64,000 nucleotides of DNA from Flagellimonas sp. MMG031 (GTDB lineage: Bacteria > Bacteroidota > Bacteroidia > Flavobacteriales > Flavobacteriaceae), in assembly GCF_040112705.1 (NCBI RefSeq), contig NZ_CP157804.1, positions 2,102,001 through 2,166,000 on the forward strand, given 5' to 3'. Shown one piece after another: positions 8,937 to 17,829 of the stretch (its first letter is position 1; each line of letters opens with the position of its first letter). The position numbers were made by a program, and so were the translations under genes. Under the pieces are notes generated by a model. It ran no database searches. It saw nothing but the letters and a program-made list of their open reading frames with translations, and had not been told where the DNA came from.

Positions 8937-9644
8937 ATGGTCAATAAGTTAAAAAAATTGGTGCTTTCAAGTTCGCTCTTAACCAAGATGGCCAATTTTT
9001 ATAGACGTATCCATCTCAAAAGAACAAAAGGGATAACCTATCAAAAAGGAGCCTTTATTGGTTTCTCGGTAGCGTGCGAGGGTAAAAATGCTTTTGGTAA
9101 AAATAGTGCCATTGTTTCATCAAAAATCGGGTATGGTTCTTATTTGGCCGAAGGTGCTAAATTGGCTAAAACAAGTATAGGAAGATATTGTTCCATTGGC
9201 CCCAATGTGAATTGCATCTTTGGTAAACATCCATCCACCACATTTGTTTCGACCCACCCATCTTTTTTTGCGTTAAAGACCCCAGTGGGATTTACATATG
9301 CAAATGAACAACATTTTAAAGAATTCGCCGAACCGCATAAAGGAGGCTTCAGTATTACCATAGGCAATGATGTTTGGTTAGGTGCCAATGTGGTATTAAT
9401 GGATGGTGTAAAAATAGGGGATGGCGCCATTGTAGCTGCCAATGCGTTGGTAACAAAGGATGTAGAGCCTTATGCTATTGTCGGTGGTGTTCCTGCAAAA
9501 CTGATAAAGAAACGTTTCAATGATGATGAAATAGCATTTTTAGTAGAGTATAAGTGGTGGGAAAAAAGTAGAAAATGGATAGAGGAAAACGCTTCGTATT
9601 TTAGAAATATAGAAGGTTTTATGGAACATCTTAAAAATGCTTGA
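8937..9644 (+). CDS. CatB/XAT-type O-acetyltransferase (left-handed beta-helix)
   Basis: 235 residues. The protein has hexapeptide-repeat coils (IGYGSYLAEGAKLAKTSIG, IGDGAIVAANALV) and the xenobiotic/nucleotide-sugar acyltransferase signature GNDVWLGANVVLMDGVKIG, ending in PYAIVGGVPAKLIKKRF. A long loop around HPSTTFVSTHPSFFA contains His residues that in this family form the catalytic site with acetyl-CoA. It probably O- or N-acetylates a sugar of the repeat unit or its precursor. It overlaps the next glycosyltransferase by 8 nt. It does not look like a PglD-type acetyltransferase (no N-terminal Rossmann-like domain), so it is unlikely to complete bacillosamine synthesis. Confidence 0.85.
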   Translation: MVNKLKKLVLSSSLLTKMANFYRRIHLKRTKGITYQKGAFIGFSVACEGKNAFGKNSAIVSSKIGYGSYLAEGAKLAKTSIGRYCSIGPNVNCIFGKHPSTTFVSTHPSFFALKTPVGFTYANEQHFKEFAEPHKGGFSITIGNDVWLGANVVLMDGVKIGDGAIVAANALVTKDVEPYAIVGGVPAKLIKKRFNDDEIAFLVEYKWWEKSRKWIEENASYFRNIEGFMEHLKNA

Positions 9645-10806
9645 AATGAGAATTCCCATTGTGGTGGTCGCATATAACAGACCCAGGTCACTGACCAGAT
9701 TATTGAGTTCCTTGCAAAAGGCCAAGTATCCCCATGATACAATTGATTTGATCATTAGTATCGATAAAGCTGATAACAACCAGCATGTTTTGGATTTAGC
9801 CAATGACTTTCAATGGGAGCACGGTACTAAAAAGGTAATTTATCAAGAAATAAATCTGGGACTAAGAAAACACATTTTAAAATGTGGGAATTATAGTTTG
9901 GAATACGGAGCGGTAATCGTTCTGGAGGATGACCTTTATGTGTCACCTAATTTTTATCTGTTTGCTGAACAGGCGCTTACATTCTCTACAAAAGAATCAA
10001 GCATTGGGGGAGTGTCACTGTACAATCACCAACTCAATGTACATACCCGCCAAAATTTTTCACCACATCAAGATGGTTTTGATAACTGGTATTTTCAATT
10101 TGCTTCTTCTTGGGGCCAGGCATGGACAAAACATCAGTGGACGGGGTTTATGTACTGGTACGAAAAAGAACCTGATATTGATAGTAACGAACAGGTACCC
10201 GCATATGTGAGGAGTTGGTCCCCTAAATCATGGTTAAAATATAACATTGCTTATTTGGTGGAAAAAGATAGATACTTCCTGTATCCAAAGATATCCTTGA
10301 CCACAAATTTTAGCGATGCCGGTACACATGTGGGCCATGATAGTACCCTATACCAAGTTCCGCTCGATTTTGGCAAAGAAAGGGAGTATAATTTTTCCAT
10401 AGTGCAAGACTCAAATGCTGTATACGATGCCTATTATGAGAATAAAAATTTGTATCAAATACTTGGATTGGAAAATGATGAATTGTGTGTGGATTTATAT
10501 GGATATAAACCTTTACAGGGACAAAAGTATTTACTCTCTTCCAAAGTATTGGATTTTAAAGCAATACGGTCTTTTGGTAAATCTTTGAAACCACATGAGG
10601 ATAACGTTCTTCAGTCCATAGACGGGAAGGAGCTTTTTTTATATGATACATCCATAGTAGAGCAAAACCCCAATGTACCCGATTTTGAAAGAAAGATTGC
10701 CTATAATTATAAACAAATACCATACAAATGGACCAAGAAATTGTTTTTAGTGCAATCCCGTCAAAAATTTAGTAACCTAATAAATAGATTAACTAAAAAG
10801 CGATAA
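9637..10806 (+). CDS. Family 2-like glycosyltransferase
   Basis: Cytoplasmic GT-A fold enzyme, 389 residues. N-terminal PIVVVAYNRPRSLTRLLSSL is the classic nucleotide-binding start; VLEDDLYVSPNF (Glu97-Asp98-Asp99) supplies the metal-binding acidic motif, and SSWGQAWTKHQW resembles the GNT-I-like branch of bacterial GT2 enzymes. It should add one sugar of the capsule repeat; donor and linkage cannot be told from sequence. The start at 9637 overlaps the acetyltransferase by 8 nt; an ATG at 9646 is an equally possible start. The polymerase gene follows after 1 nt. Confidence 0.85.
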   Translation: MLEMRIPIVVVAYNRPRSLTRLLSSLQKAKYPHDTIDLIISIDKADNNQHVLDLANDFQWEHGTKKVIYQEINLGLRKHILKCGNYSLEYGAVIVLEDDLYVSPNFYLFAEQALTFSTKESSIGGVSLYNHQLNVHTRQNFSPHQDGFDNWYFQFASSWGQAWTKHQWTGFMYWYEKEPDIDSNEQVPAYVRSWSPKSWLKYNIAYLVEKDRYFLYPKISLTTNFSDAGTHVGHDSTLYQVPLDFGKEREYNFSIVQDSNAVYDAYYENKNLYQILGLENDELCVDLYGYKPLQGQKYLLSSKVLDFKAIRSFGKSLKPHEDNVLQSIDGKELFLYDTSIVEQNPNVPDFERKIAYNYKQIPYKWTKKLFLVQSRQKFSNLINRLTKKR

Positions 10807-10807
10807 A

Positions 10808-11983
10808 GTGCTCAAAGCGATACGAAAAATAGGAGTGCCTTTTGTGGCATTGTTCTTTGTCTACCTTTTAAATCCTTATGGGTTGAATATTTATATTGGA
10901 TATCTCATTGCAGCCCTGATCGTAACTCAAAAGAGTTTTCTTGTCAAAAATGTTGATATTGGTTTTTGGCTTTTATTCGTTTTTTCCATTATCTATGCGG
11001 CCTTTTTTTCTTTCGACCCTAAGGCGGGGAATCAATACATTGTTATTTACGCTATTGTACCCGGAGCATTTTATCTTTTGGGCAAGTTTTTTGCGGAAAA
11101 GTTAAATTCCAATCAGACTAACTTGGTACTTCTACTTTTGATTTCTGCGGTAATATTTTCAATTACAGCAGTGCTATCTGTTTTTACCGATATTTTACAA
11201 AATGGGTATAATGTAGTAGATAGGAATCTACCTAATTATTGGACAGGCAATATTGTTCCTGCCACTATTATGGGTTCCTATTTTACCTTAATAATGACCT
11301 TACCCGCTTTATTGGTCCCACACTTTAAAAAGCTCCCCTTTGTAACTAAGATATTGCTTTTGGTGTATTATGCGATTGCCATGGCCTGTATTCTTAGGAT
11401 TGGTAGCCGAACCCAGATAAGTATTAGCCTAATTGCATTATTGGTTTCCCTAATATACGTGATGCCAAGACAATCATTTAGACGGAACCTGATCATGTTT
11501 TTGTTATTTTTCTTGGGTATCTTTTATATAATTAACAGCGTAAGTTTTGATTTGGATCAGGACTGGTTATCGGCTTTTGCCAATAGAATGGAAGATAGTC
11601 AAGATTTGGCATCTGGCGGTGGACGTACCGATAGATGGATCAAGTCCATGGAATATTTATTTACAAAACCCTTGGGATGGAGCGAACATGAATTTGGGCA
11701 TGCTCATAATCTTTGGTTTGATGTGCTGCGCATAGGTGGATTTTTGTCTTTCTTCTTTCTACTATTTTTTACAACGAAATCCTATTTAACTGTTTTTAAG
11801 GCAATTAAAAAGAAAAAGGAAGCATATGCCTTTAACAATCAAATTATCGTTTTCACCCTTGGTTTTTCATTGGTTTTTATGGTGGAACCAATACTTGAAG
11901 GAATGTTTGATTTTTTCGCCTTTTTCTGTTTTTTCATCGGAGTGGTTAAAAAATACAGTACCGATAATCCAGTAATTGAGTAA
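10808..11983 (+). CDS. wzy: O-antigen polymerase/ligase family protein (probable Wzy)
   Basis: 391 residues and about ten hydrophobic segments. The soluble loop near the C-terminus contains GGGRTDRW, then a LGWSEHEFGHAHNLWFDVLRIGG stretch; the His-Asn followed by an Arg-x-Gly-Gly segment is characteristic of the Wzy/WaaL O-antigen ligase domain. Within a Wzx/Wza/Wzc locus it most likely polymerises lipid-linked repeats in the periplasm. The start codon is GTG at 10808, 1 nt after the preceding stop, with an in-frame start near the first hydrophobic helix. A ligase role is the alternative. Confidence 0.85.
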   Translation: MLKAIRKIGVPFVALFFVYLLNPYGLNIYIGYLIAALIVTQKSFLVKNVDIGFWLLFVFSIIYAAFFSFDPKAGNQYIVIYAIVPGAFYLLGKFFAEKLNSNQTNLVLLLLISAVIFSITAVLSVFTDILQNGYNVVDRNLPNYWTGNIVPATIMGSYFTLIMTLPALLVPHFKKLPFVTKILLLVYYAIAMACILRIGSRTQISISLIALLVSLIYVMPRQSFRRNLIMFLLFFLGIFYIINSVSFDLDQDWLSAFANRMEDSQDLASGGGRTDRWIKSMEYLFTKPLGWSEHEFGHAHNLWFDVLRIGGFLSFFFLLFFTTKSYLTVFKAIKKKKEAYAFNNQIIVFTLGFSLVFMVEPILEGMFDFFAFFCFFIGVVKKYSTDNPVIE

Positions 11984-12074
11984 GGTTGTCCAATAAATCT
12001 TTTGCCCATGATACTTTAGCGTACTTTTATGACGTTTTTAACCTGAATTTAGCAACCTGACCATTACCCCAAAA

Positions 12075-12953
12075 ATGAGCAAACTAGCTGTTCTTCTCAC
12101 TTGTTTTAATAGAAAAGACAAAACCATTGCATCCTTAACGGCGTTATACAAAGCGTATAATAAGTTATCGCATGGCTGGGAAATGTCCATTTACCTTACC
12201 GATGATGGTTCAACTGATGGTACTTCTGAGGCAGTATCCAAAAGTTTTCCAAACGTAAAAATTTTAAAGGGAGATGGAAATTTGTTTTGGGCAGGAGGGA
12301 TGCGCAATGCCTGGAGCGAAGCTTTGAAAGGCAAATACGATGCTTTTCTTTTGTTGAATGATGATACCTATGTCTATCCCCATCTTTTTGATGCCATACT
12401 AAAAACACACGAGTTCAGTAACTCCAAATATGGAATGGGGGGAATATATGTTGGTTCAACCGTTGATGCTGAAACAAAAAAAATAAGTTACGGAGGCAGT
12501 GTTTTTAAAAACCGCTTTTTGGCTAAGATGAAGCGATTGGAGCCAAAGAGCGAACCTATTCCATGTGAGTTGGGAAATGCCAATATTTTATGGGTAAGTA
12601 AAAATGTAGTTGATAAAATAGGTATGCTTGCAGACGGTTACGTTCATGGTATGGCAGATTATGATTATACCCTCAGGGCAACAAAAAAGGGGCTTCCCGT
12701 TCTTATTATGCCAGGGACCGTAGGAGAATGTATCAATGATCATAGCGACCCCTATTTGAGATTTATGAAACTATCGCTAAAGGACAGATATAAAATGCTC
12801 CATAATCCAATTGGGTTTGATTTTGTTTCTCAGACCCATCACATGAAAAAGCATTTTCCGATAAGACTACCAATATTTCTTTTAACGGGATATTTTAAAG
12901 TACTTTGCCCAAAATTATATTATCAACTCTTATATAAAAACAGAAAAAACTGA
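12075..12953 (+). CDS. Family 2 glycosyltransferase
   Basis: 292 residues. LAVLLTCFNRKDKTIASL is the GT2 entry; YLTDDGSTDGT carries the nucleotide-binding Asp pair; LFWAGGMRNAW and FLLLNDDTYVYP give the DxD-like metal site; HGMADYDYTLRA is the acceptor-side acidic motif. The pattern GNxxWAGGMR with LNDD is common in rhamnosyl- and related deoxysugar transferases of Bacteroidetes O-antigen clusters, so transfer of fucose or another deoxysugar is plausible but unproven. It is separated from the polymerase by 91 nt and is followed by wecB after 1 nt. Confidence 0.85.
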   Translation: MSKLAVLLTCFNRKDKTIASLTALYKAYNKLSHGWEMSIYLTDDGSTDGTSEAVSKSFPNVKILKGDGNLFWAGGMRNAWSEALKGKYDAFLLLNDDTYVYPHLFDAILKTHEFSNSKYGMGGIYVGSTVDAETKKISYGGSVFKNRFLAKMKRLEPKSEPIPCELGNANILWVSKNVVDKIGMLADGYVHGMADYDYTLRATKKGLPVLIMPGTVGECINDHSDPYLRFMKLSLKDRYKMLHNPIGFDFVSQTHHMKKHFPIRLPIFLLTGYFKVLCPKLYYQLLYKNRKN

Positions 12954-12954
12954 T

Positions 12955-14076
12955 ATGCGGAAAAAGAACCTCATTGTTTTTGGAACTAGACCGGAAGCCA
13001 TCAAAATGGCACCCTTGGTCAAAGCATTCCAAAATTCAGATGAATTTGAAACCAAGGTATGTGTAACGGCACAACACCGTGAAATGTTGGACCAGGTTTT
13101 GGACTTTTTTGAGATAACTCCCGATTTTGATCTTGATTTAATGAAACCGGGACAAAACTTGTATGGTTTGACCGCAGCCATAATAACCAATATGCAGTCG
13201 GTTTTGGAATCCTATAAACCGGATTTTGTCTATGTACATGGAGATACCACCACCACTATGGGGTCGAGTATCGCAGGTTTTTATTCAGGGGCAAAGGTTT
13301 GTCATGTGGAAGCGGGGTTACGAACTTTTAACAAATGGGCACCCTTCCCAGAAGAAATCAATAGAAGGGTAACGGGTCATGTGGCCGATTTCCATTTTGC
13401 TCCGACTACGACCTCAAGTCAAAACTTACTGAATGAGGGCGTTGATAAAAAATCAATTTCGATTACCGGAAATACGGTAATCGATGCATTGCACGAAAGT
13501 GTGAAGCGGGTAAAAACATTGGACACCAAAGAGCTTAGTGAACTTAAGACAAAGGTTTCCTATGATAAAAAAATCATTTTGGTCACAGGCCATAGACGTG
13601 AAAATCATGGCCAGGGCTTTATCAATATTTGTCAAGCATTGAAGGAAATTGCAGAAAAATTTGACGATGTTGAAATAGTTTACCCAGTACACCTAAATCC
13701 AAAGGTTCAAAAACCGGTCTACGAATTACTGGGCGATATGGACAATATAAAATTGATCGATCCTTTGGCCTATCCTGAATTTGTTTGGTTAATGGATAAA
13801 AGCCATATAGTTATTACCGATAGTGGAGGTGTTCAGGAAGAGGCTCCGAGTTTAGGGAAACCAGTTTTGGTAATGAGGGATACCACCGAAAGGCCCGAAG
13901 CCGTTGAGGCAGGAACGGTGATTTTAGTGGGGACCGACAAGGAGAAAATTGTATCACATGCCGTTACTTTATTAACAGATAAAGATCAATATAAAATAAT
14001 GAGTAAGCTTCACAACCCGTATGGCGATGGTAAAGCTTGTGAGCGTATTGTTGAATTCATGAAAAATCAAGAATAG
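12955..14076 (+). CDS. wecB: UDP-N-acetylglucosamine 2-epimerase (non-hydrolysing)
   Basis: Interconverts UDP-GlcNAc and UDP-ManNAc in the cytoplasm. 373 residues, standard length. Visible family motifs: FGTRPEAIKMAPL at the N-terminus, VCVTAQHREMLDQVL, VYVHGDTTTTMGS, CHVEAGLRTF (about residue 115), PEEINRR, VTGHRREN, and TDSGGVQEEAPSLGKP with MRDTTERPEA near the C-terminus. It overlaps wecC by 1 nt (TAGTG), so the two act as a pair that makes UDP-ManNAcA. A second, more distant epimerase (capG) lies at 19 kb and belongs to a different sugar. Confidence 0.96.
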   Translation: MRKKNLIVFGTRPEAIKMAPLVKAFQNSDEFETKVCVTAQHREMLDQVLDFFEITPDFDLDLMKPGQNLYGLTAAIITNMQSVLESYKPDFVYVHGDTTTTMGSSIAGFYSGAKVCHVEAGLRTFNKWAPFPEEINRRVTGHVADFHFAPTTTSSQNLLNEGVDKKSISITGNTVIDALHESVKRVKTLDTKELSELKTKVSYDKKIILVTGHRRENHGQGFINICQALKEIAEKFDDVEIVYPVHLNPKVQKPVYELLGDMDNIKLIDPLAYPEFVWLMDKSHIVITDSGGVQEEAPSLGKPVLVMRDTTERPEAVEAGTVILVGTDKEKIVSHAVTLLTDKDQYKIMSKLHNPYGDGKACERIVEFMKNQE

Positions 14077-15293
14077 TGTCAGAAAATAACGTAACCATGA
14101 TGGGGTTGGGCTATATTGGCCTGCCCACTGCTGCTTTGATTGCAGGTAACGGGACCAAGGTACACGGAGTGGATGTTAATCCAAGGGTAGTGGATACCAT
14201 TAATAGGGGTGAGGTACATATTGTAGAGCCAGATTTGGACGTAGCCGTTTCAAAAGCTGTATCAGAAGGTTTTCTAAAAGCCAGTCTTGAACCTAAACAA
14301 GCGGATACTTACCTTATTGTGGTACCAACACCGTTTAAAGAAAAGAATGAACCCGATATTTCTTATGTTGAAGCTGCGACCAAAGCTATATTACCACTAT
14401 TAAAGGAGGGTGATTTGTATATCATAGAATCTACTTCCCCAATTGGCACAACTGAAAAAATGAGGGACCTAATTTTTGATCAACGTCCAGAACTTACGGA
14501 TAAGATTCATATGGCCTATTGTCCAGAGCGCGTATTGCCCGGAAATGTTATGTACGAACTGGTGCACAATGATCGGGTGATTGGAGGTATAGATGCAGAA
14601 TCAACTGAAAAGGCAGTTGCGTTTTATTCGGCATACGTGAAAGGCGAGTTGCACAAGACCAATGCACGTACTGCAGAAATGTGCAAACTGGTTGAAAATT
14701 CATCGCGAGATGTGCAGATCGCTTTCGCGAACGAACTTTCGCTAATATGCGACAAGGCAGATATCAATGTTTGGGAGCTGATAAAATTGGCCAATAAGCA
14801 CCCTAGGGTGAATATACTACAACCAGGCTGTGGAGTAGGCGGACATTGCATTGCTGTAGACCCTTATTTTATTGTTTCCGATTATCCTATGGAATCCAAA
14901 ATTATTGGTACCGCAAGGGAAATCAACAACTATAAGTCTTTTTGGTGCGCGGAAAAAGTGCAGAGTGAAAAACTAAAATTTGAACTGGAAAAAGGATATA
15001 AGCCCAAAGTTGCCCTTATGGGGCTGGCATTTAAGCCGAATATTGACGATTTACGGGAGTCTCCAGCAAAATATATTGTACAAAAAGTACTTCAAAACGT
15101 CAACAACGAAGAATATTTCATCGTTGAACCCAATATAGATTCCCACAATATTTTTAAGTTAACGGATTACAAAACCGCTTTCGAACATGCTGATATTATT
15201 GTGTACTTGGTAGCACATAATGAGTTTAAGGAACTACCCAAAAACACAGAGAAGCGTATATTGGATTTTTGCGGGGTTTTAGAAGCGAAATAG
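14076..15293 (+). CDS. wecC: UDP-N-acetyl-D-mannosamine dehydrogenase
   Basis: Oxidises UDP-ManNAc to UDP-ManNAcA with 2 NAD+. 405 residues: N-terminal Rossmann MMGLGYIGLPTAALIA, central VVPTPFK, ESTSPIGTTE and YCPERVLPG, then the catalytic cysteine in QPGCGVGGHCIAVDPYF (Cys252), and the C-terminal UDP-binding LMGLAFKPNIDDLRESPA. The order and the YCPERVLPG motif favour WecC over UDP-glucose dehydrogenase. Start codon is GTG at 14076, overlapping the wecB TAG by 1 nt. The product is a carboxylated sugar that could be the target of the asnB-like enzyme (inference). Confidence 0.95.
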   Translation: MSENNVTMMGLGYIGLPTAALIAGNGTKVHGVDVNPRVVDTINRGEVHIVEPDLDVAVSKAVSEGFLKASLEPKQADTYLIVVPTPFKEKNEPDISYVEAATKAILPLLKEGDLYIIESTSPIGTTEKMRDLIFDQRPELTDKIHMAYCPERVLPGNVMYELVHNDRVIGGIDAESTEKAVAFYSAYVKGELHKTNARTAEMCKLVENSSRDVQIAFANELSLICDKADINVWELIKLANKHPRVNILQPGCGVGGHCIAVDPYFIVSDYPMESKIIGTAREINNYKSFWCAEKVQSEKLKFELEKGYKPKVALMGLAFKPNIDDLRESPAKYIVQKVLQNVNNEEYFIVEPNIDSHNIFKLTDYKTAFEHADIIVYLVAHNEFKELPKNTEKRILDFCGVLEAK

Positions 15294-15311
15294 ACATTAC
15301 AAACTACAATC

Positions 15312-16373
15312 ATGAACAATGTTTTAATTGTTTTGGCACAATCACTGGAGCAGCCTAGGATAGTTAAAAGGATAAACCAGAAAGCCAAGGAATATAAAAA
15401 AGTTCATGTATATGGTTTTACTAGAAATGTTCACTCTGTTCAAAATCATAAAGTCTTAGAGGAGAACGAAAACGTTGAGATTACAGTGGTTGGTCAGTTA
15501 AAGAACAACCAATATTTTCAAAGAGCTTCCATTTTTATTAAGTTATTACGACTTATTTATGCAAAATATGGTTTAAGGAAAAAATCGATCTATGTTTTTG
15601 GACTGGACCTTAGAGCTTTAAGTTTCCTTATAATCAATTCTGATGTGGATTATGAAATCAGTGACATAGTTTGGTTGTACTCAGGCAAAACTAAAAGAAA
15701 GTTGATGAGCTTTTTGGATAGGTTTCTTGCTCGTAGATCACGTAAGGTTGTATTTACGACCAAGAGTTTCTACGAGGGGTATTATAAAAAAAACGTTTCA
15801 GAGTCCCAATTGGTGGTCGAAGAAAATAAATTGGAAACCTACAATCGGGTGAGACCTATTGAAAAGATGAAATCCGACAAGCTTCGTATTGCCTACATCG
15901 GTGCTTTTAGGTACGCAGAAATAATTAAGGGTTTAACGGAGGTTGTGGCAGCGAATCAAAATATCATTTTAAATTTTTATGGAGCTACCCATGATGGCCC
16001 CATTATCCAAGGCATTAAAAAGGCGGTGAACGAAAATTCGAATATTTTTTACCACGGGCCTTTTAAAAACCCGGACGACCTAGAAAGAATTTATGGTGAA
16101 AACAACTTGAATTTTGTTGTTTACAACAATACCTTGGAAAATGAAAAAGTGGCAATGCCGAACAAATATTATGAGTCGGGTTTTTTTAATATCCCCATTG
16201 TTTGTGCAAATGACACCTATGTAGCCCAAAGGGTGTTGGAAAACAAAATGGGATGGACTATAGATACAGATAAAGAATCGATTTCAGATTTTCTGAATAC
16301 AATTACCATGTCCGAATTGATGGATTGCCACGAAAGTATAAAGACATTGGATAAACAATATTTTGTAGTATAG
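15312..16373 (+). CDS. GT-B glycosyltransferase (family 4-like)
   Basis: 353 residues with a two-domain GT-B layout: a variable N-terminal acceptor domain and a C-terminal donor domain beginning near KLRIAYIGAF. The latter carries NILNFYG-like strands, a FYHGPFKNPDDLERIY segment and MPNKYYESGFFNIPIVC, which stands in for the usual E-x7-E/PxxxYE donor-binding helix. Similarity to known families is weak, so the donor is not predicted. It sits between wecC (18 nt) and capE (15 nt) inside the operon, so a role in adding ManNAcA or an adjacent sugar fits. Confidence 0.75.
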   Translation: MNNVLIVLAQSLEQPRIVKRINQKAKEYKKVHVYGFTRNVHSVQNHKVLEENENVEITVVGQLKNNQYFQRASIFIKLLRLIYAKYGLRKKSIYVFGLDLRALSFLIINSDVDYEISDIVWLYSGKTKRKLMSFLDRFLARRSRKVVFTTKSFYEGYYKKNVSESQLVVEENKLETYNRVRPIEKMKSDKLRIAYIGAFRYAEIIKGLTEVVAANQNIILNFYGATHDGPIIQGIKKAVNENSNIFYHGPFKNPDDLERIYGENNLNFVVYNNTLENEKVAMPNKYYESGFFNIPIVCANDTYVAQRVLENKMGWTIDTDKESISDFLNTITMSELMDCHESIKTLDKQYFVV

Positions 16374-16388
16374 TTAAATAATCAAAAG

Positions 16389-17402
16389 ATGTTCAAAGAC
16401 AAAACATTAATGATCACAGGGGGAACCGGATCTTTTGGAAATGCGGTACTAGATCGTTTTTTACAGACAGATATCGGTGAAATACGCATATTCAGTCGGG
16501 ATGAAAAAAAGCAAGACGACATGCGTAATAGGCTCAAAAATCCAAAAATCAAGTTCTATATTGGCGATGTAAGGGATTTTAACAGTATCAATCATGCTAT
16601 GAAAGGTGTGGACTATGTATTCCATGCAGCTGCATTAAAACAAGTCCCTTCATGCGAGTTCTTTCCCATAGAAGCTGCCAAAACCAACGTATTTGGCACA
16701 CAGAATACCATAGATGCTGCCGTTGCCAATGGAATAAAACGAATTATTTGTTTAAGTACGGATAAGGCTGCATACCCCATTAATGCCATGGGTATAAGTA
16801 AGGCATTAATGGAAAAGGTTGCCGTTGCCGCTTCACGTAACATTCCGGGTGATGCCACTAAGGTCTGTTTAACACGCTATGGGAATGTAATGGCCTCACG
16901 GGGCTCTGTAATTCCATTGTTTGTAAACCAAATTAAAGGGGGCAATCCAATTACGGTGACAGACCCCAATATGACCCGTTTTTTGATGTCTTTGGAGGAT
17001 GCGGTGGATTTGGTACTTTTCGCCTTCGAACATGGTAACCAAGGGGATTTATTTGTGAATAAGGCTCCCGCAAGTACCATTGGTGATTTGGCAGATGCCA
17101 TAAAAGGGATATTTAATGCTGACAATGAAGTAAAGGTTATAGGAACTAGGCATGGTGAAAAATTGTACGAAACCCTTTGTACTCGAGAGGAAATGCAGAA
17201 AGCAGAGGATATGGGAGAGTTTTACAGGATTCCAGCGGATAACAGAGATTTGAATTATAGCAGGTATTTTTCTGAAGGGGAAAAGGATATTAGTGCTATT
17301 GAAGATTATCATTCGCACAATACCAAGCATTTAAACAACGACGAGTTAAAACGAACATTGCTGAATCTGGATTTTATCAAAGAACAGTTGAATGCAGAAT
17401 AA
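16389..17402 (+). CDS. capE: UDP-GlcNAc 4,6-dehydratase (5-epimerising), CapE/WbjB type
   Basis: First enzyme of UDP-N-acetyl-L-fucosamine synthesis; it dehydrates UDP-GlcNAc at C4/C6 and epimerises C5. 337 residues, the short form without membrane helices. GGTGSFG (about 10-16) binds NADP; FSRDEKKQDDMRNRL and HAAALKQVPSCEFFP are signature segments; LSTDKAAYPINAMGISKALMEK has Met where most short-chain dehydrogenases carry the catalytic Tyr of YxxxK, a known feature of this subgroup. RHGEKLYETL is the C-terminal substrate motif. It overlaps the following small cupin gene by 11 nt. Confidence 0.95.
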   Translation: MFKDKTLMITGGTGSFGNAVLDRFLQTDIGEIRIFSRDEKKQDDMRNRLKNPKIKFYIGDVRDFNSINHAMKGVDYVFHAAALKQVPSCEFFPIEAAKTNVFGTQNTIDAAVANGIKRIICLSTDKAAYPINAMGISKALMEKVAVAASRNIPGDATKVCLTRYGNVMASRGSVIPLFVNQIKGGNPITVTDPNMTRFLMSLEDAVDLVLFAFEHGNQGDLFVNKAPASTIGDLADAIKGIFNADNEVKVIGTRHGEKLYETLCTREEMQKAEDMGEFYRIPADNRDLNYSRYFSEGEKDISAIEDYHSHNTKHLNNDELKRTLLNLDFIKEQLNAE

Positions 17403-17820
17403 TCTTGTGATTGCGGGAGATAACTTTCAAGATGAAAGAGGAGAAATGCGTTTTTTTAACACGCTCAATATGAGTGAAATTGTGCGTTTTTACGAAATAT
17501 TACCAGCAAATCAAGATATGATCAGAGGATGGCAGGGCCATCAGCATGAGAAAAAATGGTTTTATTGCGTATCGGGTAGTTTTATAATAAATATAATCGA
17601 AATCAATGATTTTAACAACCTTTCGGACGACTTGACTCCAACAAGAATTGAACTGGATGCATCAAATCCCAAAATCATTGCTGTTCCCGGAGGTTTTGTA
17701 ACAGGCATAAAGGCATCGTCCAATTATGCTAGACTACAGGTGTTTTCGAACGCTGCTCTCAATAAATCAAAAGATGATGATTTTAGGTTCCCATTGGATC
17801 AATGGTCAGCCGAATGGTAA
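17392..17820 (+). CDS. Cupin-fold sugar epimerase-like protein between capE and capF
   Basis: 142 residues. The fold suggested by IVRFYEILPA, IRGWQGHQHEKKWFYCVSGSF and IIAVPGGFVTGIKA is the RmlC/WxcM-type cupin: a His-rich strand (GHQHEKK) followed by the V-S-G turn. Members act as dTDP- or UDP-keto-sugar epimerases or isomerases. In many Bacteroidetes loci a gene like this sits between CapE and CapF homologues, so it probably assists FucNAc precursor processing, for example a C3 epimerisation; this is inference. The start is 11 nt inside capE and the stop 9 nt before capF, showing tight coupling. Confidence 0.75.
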   Translation: MQNNLVIAGDNFQDERGEMRFFNTLNMSEIVRFYEILPANQDMIRGWQGHQHEKKWFYCVSGSFIINIIEINDFNNLSDDLTPTRIELDASNPKIIAVPGGFVTGIKASSNYARLQVFSNAALNKSKDDDFRFPLDQWSAEW

Positions 17821-17829
17821 ATTAGTAAG